From: Deltaproteobacteria bacterium
Lineage (GTDB): Bacteria > Desulfobacterota > DSM-4660 > Desulfatiglandales > Desulfatiglandaceae
DNA length: 58,186 bases
Direction: 5' to 3'
Assembly: GCA_019307945.1 (NCBI GenBank)
Contig: JAFDIS010000016.1
Location: 1-58,186 of the forward strand
The translations under genes were made by a program, and so were the position numbers. Shown in pieces: positions 1 through 9,733 of this stretch. The notes below the pieces were generated by a model that did not search any database, was not told where the DNA came from, and saw only the letters and a list, made by a program, of their open reading frames with translations. How positions within the stretch are numbered: the stretch's first letter is position 1; each line of letters opens with the position of its first letter.

Positions 1-31
1 CTGTCTGCGTGCGGGACACGCACAGGCAGGC
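1..31. repeat. GC-rich palindromic repeat, cut by window edge
   Basis: The first 31 bases are the reverse complement of the palindromic element at 25395-25427, with one extra base in the loop. The arms are CTGTCTGCGTGC and GCACAGGCAGG-like. The outer CCTGCCTG/CAGGCAGG theme also appears in the elements at 27160-27198 and 29225-29254. The left end may continue outside the window. Confidence 0.6.
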
Positions 32-68
32 AACACCGAAGATGCTGCAAAATCGGAAATCCCGGAGG

Positions 69-203
69 GTTTCAAATTTTGATGATCGAATGAAGACCCA
101 CGCTCCGCTTGGGCAAACCCCGTTGGGTGGTGATTCAGACAGCCTCATTGCAAGCGATCTCCCTAAAAACAATGAGGAACAGTTCCTCATCAAAATTTGA
201 AAC
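69..203. repeat. 135-bp element with perfect 17-bp terminal inverted repeats
   Basis: GTTTCAAATTTTGATGA at 69-85 returns as an exact reverse complement at 187-203. Next to the right arm lies a second palindrome, ATGAGGAAC-A-GTTCCTCAT (172-190). The right arm plus one base on each side (186-204) is found again, inverted, at 55208-55226. No convincing protein is encoded between the arms. The structure resembles a small non-autonomous mobile element or a paired regulatory site; no target-site duplication is obvious. Confidence 0.6.
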
Positions 204-268
204 GCTCAATTTGGGTTGGAAATAGTACAGGAAATTCTCTCGTTAAAACTTGAAGCGCCTTATCGCTG

Positions 269-1201
269 TCAGGCCCTTTCGCCCCTCAGCGCCTGGTAGG
301 CCTCCGCCCCGACTGATGCACAGATAACGACCATGGCCACCACCTGCCACACGGTGAGTCCCTGCCCCAGGAATACCACGGCCAGGAAGGCCGCGATCAC
401 CGGTTTGAGGAAAAAGATATAGCTGCCCCGGGTGATATCGGGCACCGCCGCGAGCCCCCCGATCCAGAGGAACTGGGTAATGGTGGTGTTGTAAAGCGAA
501 AGAGTCAGGAGTGCCGCCACCTGCCCCCCTGCCCTGGCGAACAGGGTGGCGGGATTGACCCAGATCCCCCAGAAAACGCCCACCACGAGCCACAGGCCCA
601 CTGCACCCATGAACATGGTGATTGCCGTGATGCGCAGCGCGCCGTAACGCCCGATGATGGGCCGCACCATGACCGTGTACAGGCTCACCACGGCCGCACA
701 ACCCACGGCCATGAAGACCCCAACCAGGTTGCGTGCTTCGCCTGCCAGCTTTGCCAGATACCCGTCTGTAATGAGCAGGGCCACGCCCAGCATGGCGCAC
801 ACCCCGCTGATGATCTTGGGGGTACCGAAAGGCTGGCGGTTGACCCAGAGGTTCGCCAGGCCCACGAAGATGGGGATGGTGGTGACCATGGTGGCCACCT
901 GGGACACGGTGGCGAAATCCAGGGACCAATGGAAAAGGAGGTAACCCAGGCTCACGCCGAGGATGGAAAGCCACACAAGGCGCAGGCCTTCCCGCTTGAA
1001 CGGTTCCAGGAGGTTCCGAGAGGAGGGCATGATGAGTGCCAGAATCACGAGTCCCGCGCCTCCCAGCAGAAACCTCCACACGGAAAGCTCTGGTCCCTTG
1101 ACCCCGCTCAGGACGGAAACGAATTCGCTCGAGGCGTGACCGCACACGCCCAGGAACACGGCCAGGTAGGCCACCCACGCGTACTTGTGCCAGAGACCCA
1201 T
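269..1201 (-). CDS. DMT-superfamily (EamA) permease
   Basis: This is a 310-residue integral membrane protein with about ten hydrophobic segments arranged as two repeated EamA halves, the usual build of drug/metabolite exporters. Its substrate cannot be read from sequence. The start at 1201 (MGLWHKYAW) is chosen because AAGGAGATATA lies just upstream and the first membrane helix follows directly. A longer open frame reaching 1339 adds an Arg/Cys-rich stretch overlapping a GC-rich palindrome and is unlikely to be translated. The gene stands alone, downstream of and in the same direction as the UvrA gene, about 430 bp away. Confidence 0.85.
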   Translation of the reverse strand: MGLWHKYAWVAYLAVFLGVCGHASSEFVSVLSGVKGPELSVWRFLLGGAGLVILALIMPSSRNLLEPFKREGLRLVWLSILGVSLGYLLFHWSLDFATVSQVATMVTTIPIFVGLANLWVNRQPFGTPKIISGVCAMLGVALLITDGYLAKLAGEARNLVGVFMAVGCAAVVSLYTVMVRPIIGRYGALRITAITMFMGAVGLWLVVGVFWGIWVNPATLFARAGGQVAALLTLSLYNTTITQFLWIGGLAAVPDITRGSYIFFLKPVIAAFLAVVFLGQGLTVWQVVAMVVICASVGAEAYQALRGERA

Positions 1202-1632
1202 AACCTTATATCTCCTTGAATTGAGGCGTTTTCGAGTTTGCCGCAGATCCACCTGCCCGACGCCGGCGGGCCTGCGGCAGGAAGATGCACGGCGCCCGGA
1301 AGCGAAGGCCTGCGTTGCGCACGCCGCGGCTTTCAGCAATGCAGCAGATGGGGTGAAATCGGAGATCCAAAAGCGTTTTCAATCCCGGATCTCCTTTGCG
1401 AAGGACAACAGGATGTTGGCCAAAGCCTCGGGCCGGTCAAGGTAAAAGGACATTCAACCTCGATCGGCCCACCGCGATCGCTTCGCCCCAAAGGGACATT
1501 GGCACAAAGCATTCCGGCTTCTTTGATCTCTTTGTCCTCCCGAAACATCATGCCCACGATACGCCCGCTGCAACAGCGTGCGCTCCGTGTTGCTCCAAGG
1601 CAAGTGGAGAAAAAAGGCACCATCCAGGGCTG
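1202..1632. other. Intergenic region between exporter and uvrA
   Basis: No credible gene was found in these 431 bases. Around 1250-1284 there is a GC-rich interrupted palindrome (ACCTGCCCGACGCCGG then CCTGCGGCAGG) that may belong to the same loose family as the CCTGCC...GGCAGG elements elsewhere. Open frames here have compositions unlike protein and no ribosome-binding site. Confidence 0.4.
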
Positions 1633-4600
1633 TCAGGAGCCCACGTACGCCTTGAGATACCGGGCCGTGTGAGATTCTCCCGGACGCTTCACCAGGTCCT
1701 GGGGGGAGCCCGCGGCCACCACCCGGCCGCCCGCGTCCCCGCCCCCGGGGCCCAGGTCGATGATGTAGTCCGCCTCCTTGACCACCTCCAGGTTGTGCTC
1801 GATAACGGCCACCGTGTTCCCCTGATCCACCAGGGCCTGGAGCACCCGCAGGAGATTCTTCACGTCTGCCCCGTGAAGGCCGGTGGTGGGCTCGTCCAGG
1901 ATGTAGAAGGTCCTGCCCCTTGAAGGCCGCGCGAGTTCCTGGGCCAGCTTGATGCGCTGGGCCTCGCCGCCTGAAAGTGAGGGACTGGGCTGACCCAGCC
2001 TCAGGTATCCCAGGCCGATGTCGCACACGAACTGGGTGGCCTTGCGGATGGCGGGGACCGCCCCGAAAAAAACCCTCGCCTCTTCGAAAGTGAGATCCAG
2101 CACCTCGGAAATGGTCTTTCCCTTGTACCGGACCGCCAGGGTTTCGTTTTCGAACCGCCTACCGTCACACGTCTCGCAGTGGACGTACACATCCGGCAGA
2201 AAACTCATGACCACCTTGAGGCTGCCATGCCCCTTGCAGGCAGGACAACGGCCCTCGGGCATGTTGAAGGAAAACCGACCCGGCAGGTACCCCCGGGCAC
2301 GCGCTTCGGGAGTGAGGGCAAAGAGTCTTCGAATGTGCGACAGAAAACCCACGTATGAAGCCGGCACCGACCTGGGCGTCCTACCGATGGGGCTGTGGTC
2401 CACTTCCACCACACGGTCCAGGTGTTCCCATCCGGTGATGCGCCTGCACGGACCTTCGGGCCCCTTCTTTTTCAGTATCCTGTTACGCAGCCCCTTGAAG
2501 AGGGTTTCCTTGAGGAGTGTGGATTTCCCCGAACCTGACACTCCCGTGATACAGATCAATGTCCCCAGCGGAAAATCCGCGTCCAGATCCTTGAGATTGT
2601 GAGCCGAAGCCCCCCGCACCCGCACCCTGGCTCGGCCCTTCGTATCCCGCAGCCTGGATGTGATGGGCCGAGCCCTTGCCTGGATCAGGGCTGCGGTGAG
2701 GGAATGGGGCACTTTCTTGATCTGTTCCAGGGTCCCGGCAGCCACCACTCTTCCCCCCTCGCGGCCCGCGCCCGGCCCAAGATCCACCACGTGGTCCGCC
2801 GCCCTGATGGTCTCCTCGTCGTGCTCCACCACTAAGATACTGTTGCCACGGTCCCTCAGTTCCTTTAAGGCCTCCAGGAGGACACCGTTGTCCCGCGGGT
2901 GAAGCCCTATGGTGGGCTCGTCCAGGATGTAGCATGCCCCGGTGAGGTTGGAGCCCAGTTGGGCGGCCAGCCTCACGCGCTGTGCCTCCCCGCCCGAAAG
3001 GGTGTCCCCCGCCCTTGCCAGGGGCAGGTAGGAGAGACCCAGCCGATTCAGGAGATCCAGACGGGTTAGAATCTCAGAGAGCACAGGTCGGGCCGCCGCG
3101 GCTTCCCTGGGGCCGAACCTGAGCCCCACGATGATCTCCCGCGCCCGGGAGACCGGGTGCCGCACCAGGTCCCAGATGTTCAATCCCCCCACTTTCACGG
3201 CCAGGGCCTCGGGCCGCAGACGGCTCCCCCCGCACCGGGGGCAGGGGATCCTTCCCCCGTTTCCGCGGCGCTGCTCCTTTTCCCCCAGCCCGTCGCAGGA
3301 AGGGCATGCCCCCTGGGGGCTGTTGAAGGAAAAGAGCCTGGGATCCGGGGGCTCGGCCCCCACCCCGCATACGGGGCAGAATCCTTCGCGGCCGAAGACC
3401 TCCTCCCGTCCTTCCCGGTCCTTCACCAGGAGATGGCCCCCGCCCTCTTCCAGCGCCCGCAGGACCAGTGCCTCGCCTTCGGGGTCCGGGAGCCTGCCCA
3501 CCACCAGCTCGATGGTGTGCTCCCGATAACGGTCCAGGCTCATGCCCGGCGCAAGGGCCCGGACGACACCGTCGATGCGCGCCTCGTGGAACCCTTTTCG
3601 TAGCGCGCGTTCCAGGAGATCCCGGTGGTACCCCTTGCGGCCGTAAACCTTGGGCGCCATGAGGAGGCCCTCTCGTTCCCGGTACCGGGCGCAGACCTCA
3701 CCCGCCAGGCCTTCCGCCCCCAATGCCGTCAGCCGCCTCCCACAACTTGGGCAGTGGGGCGTGCCCGCCTTGCTGAAAAGGAGACGAAGGAAATGGTAGA
3801 TCTCCGTCAGGGTGGCCACCGTGGACCGCCTGCCCGCATGGCTCACCCGCTGCTCTATGGCCACCGTCGGGGGAATACCCGCCACAAGGTCCACGTCGGG
3901 CCGCTCCTGGACCTTCATATATTGCCTGGCATAAGGGGTCAGGCTGTCAAGATACCGCCTCTGACCCTCGGCAAAGAGGATGTCAAAGGCCAGAGTCGAT
4001 TTCCCCGATCCTGAAACTCCCGTAAACACCACCAGCCGGTTTCGCGGGATCTCGAGGTCCAAGTTTTTCAGGTTGTGCTCCCTGGCCCCCCGTACGAGGA
4101 TGCCGGCGGCCGGAGTCTGGGCGGCCGAAGTTTTTCCGGGCCGTTTGCGGCGACCGGTCTTCAAACGGCCCTTGCGGGACAGGTAAGCCCCGAGGTATCG
4201 GCCTGTGTGGGAGTGCTTTTCGCGTGCCACCACCTCGGGCGGCCCCTGGGCCACTACCTCGCCCCCGGCCTCTCCTCCTTCCGGACCCAGGTCGATGACC
4301 CAGTCTGCCGTCTTGACCACTTCCATGTTGTGCTCGATGACGAGCACCGTGTTTCCCGACGCCACCAGCCGATCCAGGCAGGAGAGGAGAACGCGGATGT
4401 CTTCGAAATGAAGTCCCGTGGTGGGCTCGTCGAATATGAACAGCCTTCGGGTCCCGCCTTCCCCAAGGTATCGCGAGAGCTTGAGCCGCTGGGCCTCCCC
4501 CCCCGAAAGGGTGCTCACGGGCTGGCCCAGGCGCAGGTACCCCAGGCCCACCTCCGCCAGGGGCCTCAACGCCGACACTATCCTCTTCTGATCCTTAAAA

Positions 4601-6915
4601 AAGGCCATGGCCTCATTCACGGTCATGGCGAGAATTTCATGGATGTTCTTGTGCCGGTAGGTGACCTCCAGGACCTTGGCCTTGAAACGGGCTCCCCCGC
4701 AATCGGGACAGGACACGAAGACATCCGAGAGAAACTGCATCTCGATTTTTTCGTGCCCTTCCCCCTTACATGTCTCGCATCGCCCTCCCGGGACGTTGAA
4801 AGAAAAGTGCCCCGGCCCCAGGCGCCGGCGCTTTGCCGCGGGCGTGGCCGCAAGGAGCTTTCGGACCGCGTCCATGGCCTTGGTATAGGTAAGGGCATTG
4901 GCCCTGGGCGTTCGCCCGATGGGCCGCTGGTCCACGAGGAGTGCGTCTGATACGAGGTCAAGGCCGCGGATCCCGCCGTGCCGTCCCGGGGTCCCCTGGG
5001 GGTCTCCCTTGGCCCGCTTGACGGCGCGGTAGAGGATTTCCTCGGCCAGCGTTGATTTCCCGGCCCCGGAAACCCCGGTGAGACATACAAAGAGCCCCAG
5101 CGGGATGCGCACCCTTATCCCTTTGAGGTTATGCTGGGAAGCCCGCTCCACGGTGAGCCACTGGCCCCGCTTCGGTTTGCGCCGCAAACGGGGCACGGCA
5201 ATACTCCGTTTCCCCGTGAGGTACTGACCCGTCAAGGACCCTTTTACCTTTGCCGTAGGGCCGAAGTAGATTACCCGCCCACCGTTTTCCCCCGCACCCG
5301 GGCCCAGGTCCAACAGGAAATCCCCCTTGCGGATAATCTCCGGGTCGTGCTCCACCACCACCACCGTGTTGCCAAGTTCTCGAAGCCCCTCCAGGATACG
5401 CACGAGGCGATGGCTGTCCCGGGGGTGAAGGCCGATGCTGGGCTCGTCCAGGACGTAGAGGGTGTGGACCAGGGAAGAACCCAGGGCGCCGGCCAGGGCC
5501 ACACGCTGGACCTCGCCGCCTGAAAGGGTCCGTGACTGACGGTCCAGAGTGAGGTATCCGAGCCCCACCTCGTAAAGGTATCTCAGGCGGTTTCGCACCT
5601 CCCCCAGCACAAGCACCGCCGCCTCATCCTTTTCAGGCATGCGGAGTGAAGAAAAAAAATCAAGGGCCCCCTCCACGTTCATTGCGTACACCTGTCCCAG
5701 GTCAAGGCCCCCGAGGCGGTAGAGCAGGGCCTCTTTTCGGAACCTGGAACCGCCGCAGTCCGGGCAGGGCCGATAGCCCCGGTAGCGGGAAAGGTAGACC
5801 CGCACGTGCATCTTGTAGGTCTTGGTCTCCAACCAACGAAAAAAGCCCCGCACCCCGTAATAGCTGGGCGTTCCATTTATGACCGCATCCCGGTGGGCCT
5901 TTTTGAGTTTGCGGAAGGGTACATCCATGGGAATGCCCTCGGCGCGGCAGAAGGCCCGAAGGTCCTCGTACTCCATCCGGCCCGCCTCCCGCCCCCCGAA
6001 GGGCTTGATGGCCCCCTGTTCCAGGGAAAGTCCTTGGTCCGGAATGACGAGGTCGAGGTCCACGTCGATGATCCTTCCGAAACCACGGCACGTCTCACAG
6101 GCCCCCACCGGACTGTTGAAGGAGAAGAGGTTGGGCCCGGGCGGCGCATAATCGATCCCGCACCGATCGCATGTCAGTCGATTGCTGAAGCGAAGATGCC
6201 TCCGCGGGGGAATCCACGCGTCCACTACTCCGTTCCCGTACCTGTAGGCCCGCTCCACGGATTCGATCAGCCGGGAACGCTGAGATTGGTCGAAGGGCAG
6301 GCGGTCGGCCACCACGTGAAGGACCCCAGAGGTTTGAGCCGGTTCCCCCTCTTCCAACGACTCCACGCGCCCCTCGCTGTAGATCCGGTGAAAACCTGCC
6401 TGGAGGAGGGATAGGATGGTCCGGCGGGCTTCCGCCTTTTCAACACGTACGGGGAATGTCAAGATCAGGGGGGTACCCGCAGGCGTGTTCCGGATCCTGG
6501 ACCAGACCGCCTCGGGCGCATCCTTCGAGACGGGCTCACCGCACTTTTCGCAGTGAAGCAGGGCGAGCCGCGCATAGAGGAGCTTGACGTAGTCCGTAAT
6601 CTCCGTCATGGTCCCAACCGTGGAACGGGAGGTCCGCACCGGCGCCTTGCGGTCGATGGCGATGGCGGGTGGAATGCCCTCGATCCGCCTCACCCTGGGC
6701 CTGTCCATCCGGTCCATGAACTGGCGGGCATAAGGAGAAAAGGTCTCCACGTACCGCCGCTGGCCTTCGGCATAGAGGGTGTCGAAGGCCAGGGAGGATT
6801 TCCCGGAGCCGCTCACGCCGGTCACCACGGTAATATGATGAAGTGGGATGTCGAGATCCAGGTCTTTGAGGTTGTTCTGTGAGGCCCCGGTGATTCGGAT
6901 GACTTGACACGCCAT
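1633..6915 (-). CDS. uvrA: Tandem-duplicated UvrA (two UvrA units in one chain)
   Basis: A single 1760-residue chain holds two complete UvrA-like units, roughly residues 1-910 and 945-1760, joined by a basic Lys/Arg/Thr/Ala-rich linker. Four ABC sites are visible: Walker A GVSGSGKS or GVSGAGKS near residues 32, 612, 966 and 1457; four LSGGE signatures; and four Walker B motifs (VLDEPSIGLHP, IFDEPTTGLHF, ILDEPTIGLHP, ILDEPTTGLHG). Cys-X2-Cys zinc-binding pairs recur (CEKCG, CDRCG, CPDCGG, CETCKGEG, CPACKGHG). Ordinary UvrA has about 940 residues and works as a dimer in nucleotide excision repair, so this looks like a covalent dimer. Each half keeps a segment of about 100 residues where UvrA1 has its UvrB-binding domain, but I cannot judge UvrB binding. 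Start 6915 (MACQVIRIT) has AAAGGA upstream; a longer frame to 6999 lacks support. No uvrB or uvrC is nearby. Confidence 0.93.
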   Translation of the reverse strand: MACQVIRITGASQNNLKDLDLDIPLHHITVVTGVSGSGKSSLAFDTLYAEGQRRYVETFSPYARQFMDRMDRPRVRRIEGIPPAIAIDRKAPVRTSRSTVGTMTEITDYVKLLYARLALLHCEKCGEPVSKDAPEAVWSRIRNTPAGTPLILTFPVRVEKAEARRTILSLLQAGFHRIYSEGRVESLEEGEPAQTSGVLHVVADRLPFDQSQRSRLIESVERAYRYGNGVVDAWIPPRRHLRFSNRLTCDRCGIDYAPPGPNLFSFNSPVGACETCRGFGRIIDVDLDLVIPDQGLSLEQGAIKPFGGREAGRMEYEDLRAFCRAEGIPMDVPFRKLKKAHRDAVINGTPSYYGVRGFFRWLETKTYKMHVRVYLSRYRGYRPCPDCGGSRFRKEALLYRLGGLDLGQVYAMNVEGALDFFSSLRMPEKDEAAVLVLGEVRNRLRYLYEVGLGYLTLDRQSRTLSGGEVQRVALAGALGSSLVHTLYVLDEPSIGLHPRDSHRLVRILEGLRELGNTVVVVEHDPEIIRKGDFLLDLGPGAGENGGRVIYFGPTAKVKGSLTGQYLTGKRSIAVPRLRRKPKRGQWLTVERASQHNLKGIRVRIPLGLFVCLTGVSGAGKSTLAEEILYRAVKRAKGDPQGTPGRHGGIRGLDLVSDALLVDQRPIGRTPRANALTYTKAMDAVRKLLAATPAAKRRRLGPGHFSFNVPGGRCETCKGEGHEKIEMQFLSDVFVSCPDCGGARFKAKVLEVTYRHKNIHEILAMTVNEAMAFFKDQKRIVSALRPLAEVGLGYLRLGQPVSTLSGGEAQRLKLSRYLGEGGTRRLFIFDEPTTGLHFEDIRVLLSCLDRLVASGNTVLVIEHNMEVVKTADWVIDLGPEGGEAGGEVVAQGPPEVVAREKHSHTGRYLGAYLSRKGRLKTGRRKRPGKTSAAQTPAAGILVRGAREHNLKNLDLEIPRNRLVVFTGVSGSGKSTLAFDILFAEGQRRYLDSLTPYARQYMKVQERPDVDLVAGIPPTVAIEQRVSHAGRRSTVATLTEIYHFLRLLFSKAGTPHCPSCGRRLTALGAEGLAGEVCARYREREGLLMAPKVYGRKGYHRDLLERALRKGFHEARIDGVVRALAPGMSLDRYREHTIELVVGRLPDPEGEALVLRALEEGGGHLLVKDREGREEVFGREGFCPVCGVGAEPPDPRLFSFNSPQGACPSCDGLGEKEQRRGNGGRIPCPRCGGSRLRPEALAVKVGGLNIWDLVRHPVSRAREIIVGLRFGPREAAAARPVLSEILTRLDLLNRLGLSYLPLARAGDTLSGGEAQRVRLAAQLGSNLTGACYILDEPTIGLHPRDNGVLLEALKELRDRGNSILVVEHDEETIRAADHVVDLGPGAGREGGRVVAAGTLEQIKKVPHSLTAALIQARARPITSRLRDTKGRARVRVRGASAHNLKDLDADFPLGTLICITGVSGSGKSTLLKETLFKGLRNRILKKKGPEGPCRRITGWEHLDRVVEVDHSPIGRTPRSVPASYVGFLSHIRRLFALTPEARARGYLPGRFSFNMPEGRCPACKGHGSLKVVMSFLPDVYVHCETCDGRRFENETLAVRYKGKTISEVLDLTFEEARVFFGAVPAIRKATQFVCDIGLGYLRLGQPSPSLSGGEAQRIKLAQELARPSRGRTFYILDEPTTGLHGADVKNLLRVLQALVDQGNTVAVIEHNLEVVKEADYIIDLGPGGGDAGGRVVAAGSPQDLVKRPGESHTARYLKAYVGS

Positions 6916-7194
6916 GTTTGTTTCAGTCCTTTCACAATCCCCGGCGGAAAGGGGCACAGCAGGCCTCCCCGGCCGAGGCACTCGCTCGCATGGTGGCACC
7001 TTAATCCTTTGGCAAGAAAAACTGAACCCGAAAAGGCCCCGGGAAACCTCCAGGGACAGACGTCGAAATAGAACTCACCAAACAGGTTGACAGAATGCCC
7101 GCCCGATGTGAAAAAAGCCGGAACCGTGGACTCCCTGGAGACACACCAACCCCAGGGAGGCGGTACGTTGCCTTGGCCGGCGGAGGCGAAGATC

Positions 7195-7868
7195 ATGGCC
7201 GAAAAGGAAAACGAACCCATCAAAGCCCTGCTCGTGGCAGGCTTCCTGGGTGGTGGCAAGACCACCCTGCTCCGGCATTTGTTGACTTCTTCGGAGGACC
7301 TCTCGAACACCATGGTCATCGTCAACGAGTTCGGAGACCTGGGGATCGACGGATCCTTCCTTCAGGGGGATTCCTCGGACGTGGTGGAACTCACCAGCGG
7401 GTGCATCTGCTGCACCCTTGTGCTGGACCTGGAACGCACGCTCCTGGCCGTTCCGGAACGCTTTTCACCCCGCAGGATATTCATCGAGGCCCCGGGGGTG
7501 GCGGACCCCCAGGGGATCCGTTCCGCCCCGGGGTTCAAGGGGCTTCGGGGCCGCGTCAGCCTGTACCGGGCCGTCACGGTGCTGGACGTCAAACTTTGGC
7601 GGGCGCGGCCCATGCTGGGAAGGGTCTTCTGGGCCCCCAATGCTTCGCCCGGTTTCTCGACTCCCTGCCTTTCCGGGTTTTCCGCATCAAGGGCAGGGTC
7701 CGATTCCCCGAAAAAACGCGCTTCCGCAACTACGTGGGGGGGCAGGCCGGCTGGACCGACCTGGGAAACGCTGGGGACACGGAACTGGCCTTCGTGGCCT
7801 GGGACACGGACCCCGGGCCCCTGCTGGAACGGCTGGAGTCGTGCAGGGTCCGGCCTCCGCTTCCCTAA
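7195..7868 (+). pseudogene. CobW/COG0523 G3E GTPase, internally deleted and frameshifted
   Basis: The N-terminal part (from ATG 7195, with GGAGG eight bases upstream) reads as a COG0523 metallochaperone GTPase: Walker A GFLGGGKTTLL, the metal-binding GCICCTL motif and FIEAPGVADP. After about residue 140 (AVTVLDVKLW) the frame loses homology. The typical CobW C-terminal domain (FRVFRIKGRVRFPEK ... ELAFVAWDTDPGPLLERL) continues in another frame to the stop at 7868. The NKxD guanine-specificity motif and roughly 100 residues between the two parts are missing. A normal member has about 320-350 residues; only about 224 codons remain. The end overlaps the convergent thiolase gene by four bases. The gene is probably non-functional unless the assembly is wrong. 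Confidence 0.85.
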
Positions 7869-9034
7869 TCCACCCTCTCCAGAATCTGGATCCCGCAAAC
7901 GACGGCGGACTCATTCCCGCCGAAAAGCACGCTTCCCAGCATCTGCGCCAGACCGATTCTGGCACCTTCCACCTGATAGCCGCCGGCCTGATTCCGCAGT
8001 TGTCTCGTCACCTCACAGTTGACCCTCGCGCCGCTGGCTCCCAGGGGATGGCCCAGCGAAAGCAGTCCGCCGCTGGTGTTGATGGGGAATTTTCCGTTCA
8101 GATCAAAATACCTTTCACGAACATACTTGATGCATTCTCCTTCCGGACAAAACCGCATCGGTTCATAAGCGGCCACCTCCTCGCCGGAAAAGGCATCGTG
8201 GATCTCAGCGAAATCCAGGTCCTTCGGGTCGATGCCCGCCATGTGGTATGCCTTGTCCGCCGCTTCCCGGTTGACGTGGCTGAACAGGGGGTCTTTCCGG
8301 GTCGACAGCCATCCACTGCTGTGGACGACGGAGGCGGCGATCCTGATTTTGGGCTGGTTGTTCACATTATGCTTCTTGAAATATTCTTCCGAGCAGAGAA
8401 TCACGGCAGCACCGCCGTCGCTCTGGGGGCAGCATTGAAGAACCGTGATGGGGTCCACCACCACTGGGGAGGCCATAATCTGCTCGTAAGTGAGGGGCTT
8501 GTTGTACTGAGCCAGGGGGTTGAACTGGGCGTTGTAATGGTTCTTGATGGCCGGGTAGCACAGGTCTTCCATAGTGGCGCCCCGTTCATCCATCAGCCGT
8601 TGATAGACGAAACTGAAAAACCCGGGCATTGTGAGTCCCATCATCCCGCCGAAATCTTCTTTGATGGCCAGGAGGCCTTTCCCTGCCTGCTTGGACGCCT
8701 GGGTCAGGGACTCGAAGCCCGCCGCCAAACCCACCTCGCAGAACCCACCTGCAATGTCCCGGTACAACATATGAATGGCCGTGTTCCCACTGGCACAGGC
8801 ATTGTCCAGATTGGCGATGGGAATGGATCCGATTCCCAGGCGTGTAAAGGCCATTTGGGCCTGGGTTGAAGGGCCTCTGCAATAGCCCGCATAGGCCACC
8901 TGAATCTCCTTGGCACTGATGCCTGCATCCTTCACCGCTTCGACCGATGCCATCACCCCTAAATCGACCCCGGTATACTCTTCAAAGACACCGAATTTCG
9001 TCTGCCCGATCCCGAGCACGTATACGTCTCTCAT
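7865..9034 (-). CDS. Thiolase family protein (SCP-x / acetyl-CoA acetyltransferase type)
   Basis: This 389-residue thiolase-fold protein has the nucleophile region NACASGNTA (Cys near residue 80) and the C-terminal GHPLGASG motif carrying the catalytic His. The family performs thiolytic cleavage of 3-oxoacyl-CoA or the reverse condensation. The sequence resembles the SCP-x/lipid-transfer branch, which usually acts in a complex with a DUF35 OB-fold protein; such a gene lies only 15 bp upstream (9050-9475). It is the last gene of a minus-strand run with DUF35, an NDP-forming acyl-CoA synthetase subunit and a PLP enzyme. The substrate is not evident. Start MRDVYVLGIGQTKFG is the normal family N-terminus. 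Confidence 0.9.
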   Translation of the reverse strand: MRDVYVLGIGQTKFGVFEEYTGVDLGVMASVEAVKDAGISAKEIQVAYAGYCRGPSTQAQMAFTRLGIGSIPIANLDNACASGNTAIHMLYRDIAGGFCEVGLAAGFESLTQASKQAGKGLLAIKEDFGGMMGLTMPGFFSFVYQRLMDERGATMEDLCYPAIKNHYNAQFNPLAQYNKPLTYEQIMASPVVVDPITVLQCCPQSDGGAAVILCSEEYFKKHNVNNQPKIRIAASVVHSSGWLSTRKDPLFSHVNREAADKAYHMAGIDPKDLDFAEIHDAFSGEEVAAYEPMRFCPEGECIKYVRERYFDLNGKFPINTSGGLLSLGHPLGASGARVNCEVTRQLRNQAGGYQVEGARIGLAQMLGSVLFGGNESAVVCGIQILERVD

Positions 9035-9049
9035 GATTCTTCACCCCCC

Positions 9050-9475
9050 TTATCCTTTCGGTACAAAGTAGTAGCCGATGACATCGATCGTCTCTTTCGA
9101 TTTCGTCTTCTTGTTAAAGATGGTCTCTTCGAAAAGTTTCCCGAACTTGACGGTCAACTTGTCGCCTTTCTTGATTTTTACACTCTCATCTTTTTCAACA
9201 CGGCCTATGGTTCTGATTTCATCTTCCATGTCCACGATGGCCAGCGTGAACGGGGGGTCGTAGGGAGGCACCGGCATTCGCGTTGTCGTGGCTGCGAGAA
9301 CCGTCGCTTCATCCCCGAGGAAAACATTTTCCAGTTTGTCCGAAGAACAGTAGGGACAAAATTCAGTCGGGGGGAAAATCTTTTTCCCGCAATCCCCACA
9401 AAGCCGCCCCATGAGGGCCAAGGAACCATCTTTCTCCCCGATAATCCCCTCTATCAAATACCTTTGCTTGTTCAT
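9050..9475 (-). CDS. DUF35 Zn-ribbon/OB-fold acyl-CoA-associated protein
   Basis: A 141-residue protein with an N-terminal rubredoxin-like zinc ribbon (CGDCGKKIFPPTEFCPYC) and a following beta-rich OB-fold. DUF35 proteins pair with SCP-x thiolases, where they are thought to shuttle CoA thioesters. Start 9475 (MNKQRYLIEG) is preceded by GGAGAAAGGAAGAA. The upstream extension to 9706 has no protein-like composition. It lies directly upstream of the thiolase and is probably cotranscribed with it. Confidence 0.88.
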   Translation of the reverse strand: MNKQRYLIEGIIGEKDGSLALMGRLCGDCGKKIFPPTEFCPYCSSDKLENVFLGDEATVLAATTTRMPVPPYDPPFTLAIVDMEDEIRTIGRVEKDESVKIKKGDKLTVKFGKLFEETIFNKKTKSKETIDVIGYYFVPKG

Positions 9476-9733
9476 TTCTTCCTTTCTCCTTTCTTCTACG
9501 GGTCCTTTCTCTTGAAGGCCGGGAAGGCCAAGACCCCTTCCCTGGCCGTGCATTCCTCTCGTTCGCCCCCCCGGCTGTGTTCCTTCATCAACCCTGGGGA
9601 GCGCTGTCCCGATGATGGGGTCACGTCTTGATTTATTCGTTTCCATTGTTTCTCCGCCCTTGGCCGCAGCTTCACCCCGCTCCCTTGCCTCATCGCATCG
9701 GCACAAGGGTGCGACGAAAAACCCGCGCGGTTC

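Noticed and set aside
9-200. 63-codon frame at the window start
   Set aside because: Spans the inverted-repeat element, no ribosome site, and its last residues are encoded by the repeat arm itself.
1333-1623. 96-codon minus-strand frame between exporter and uvrA
   Set aside because: No ribosome site, no recognisable domain, and its end overlaps the GC-rich palindromic leader of the exporter gene.
7418-8869. 483-codon plus-strand open frame
   Set aside because: Runs through the CobW remnant out of frame and then antisense to the thiolase; not protein-like.
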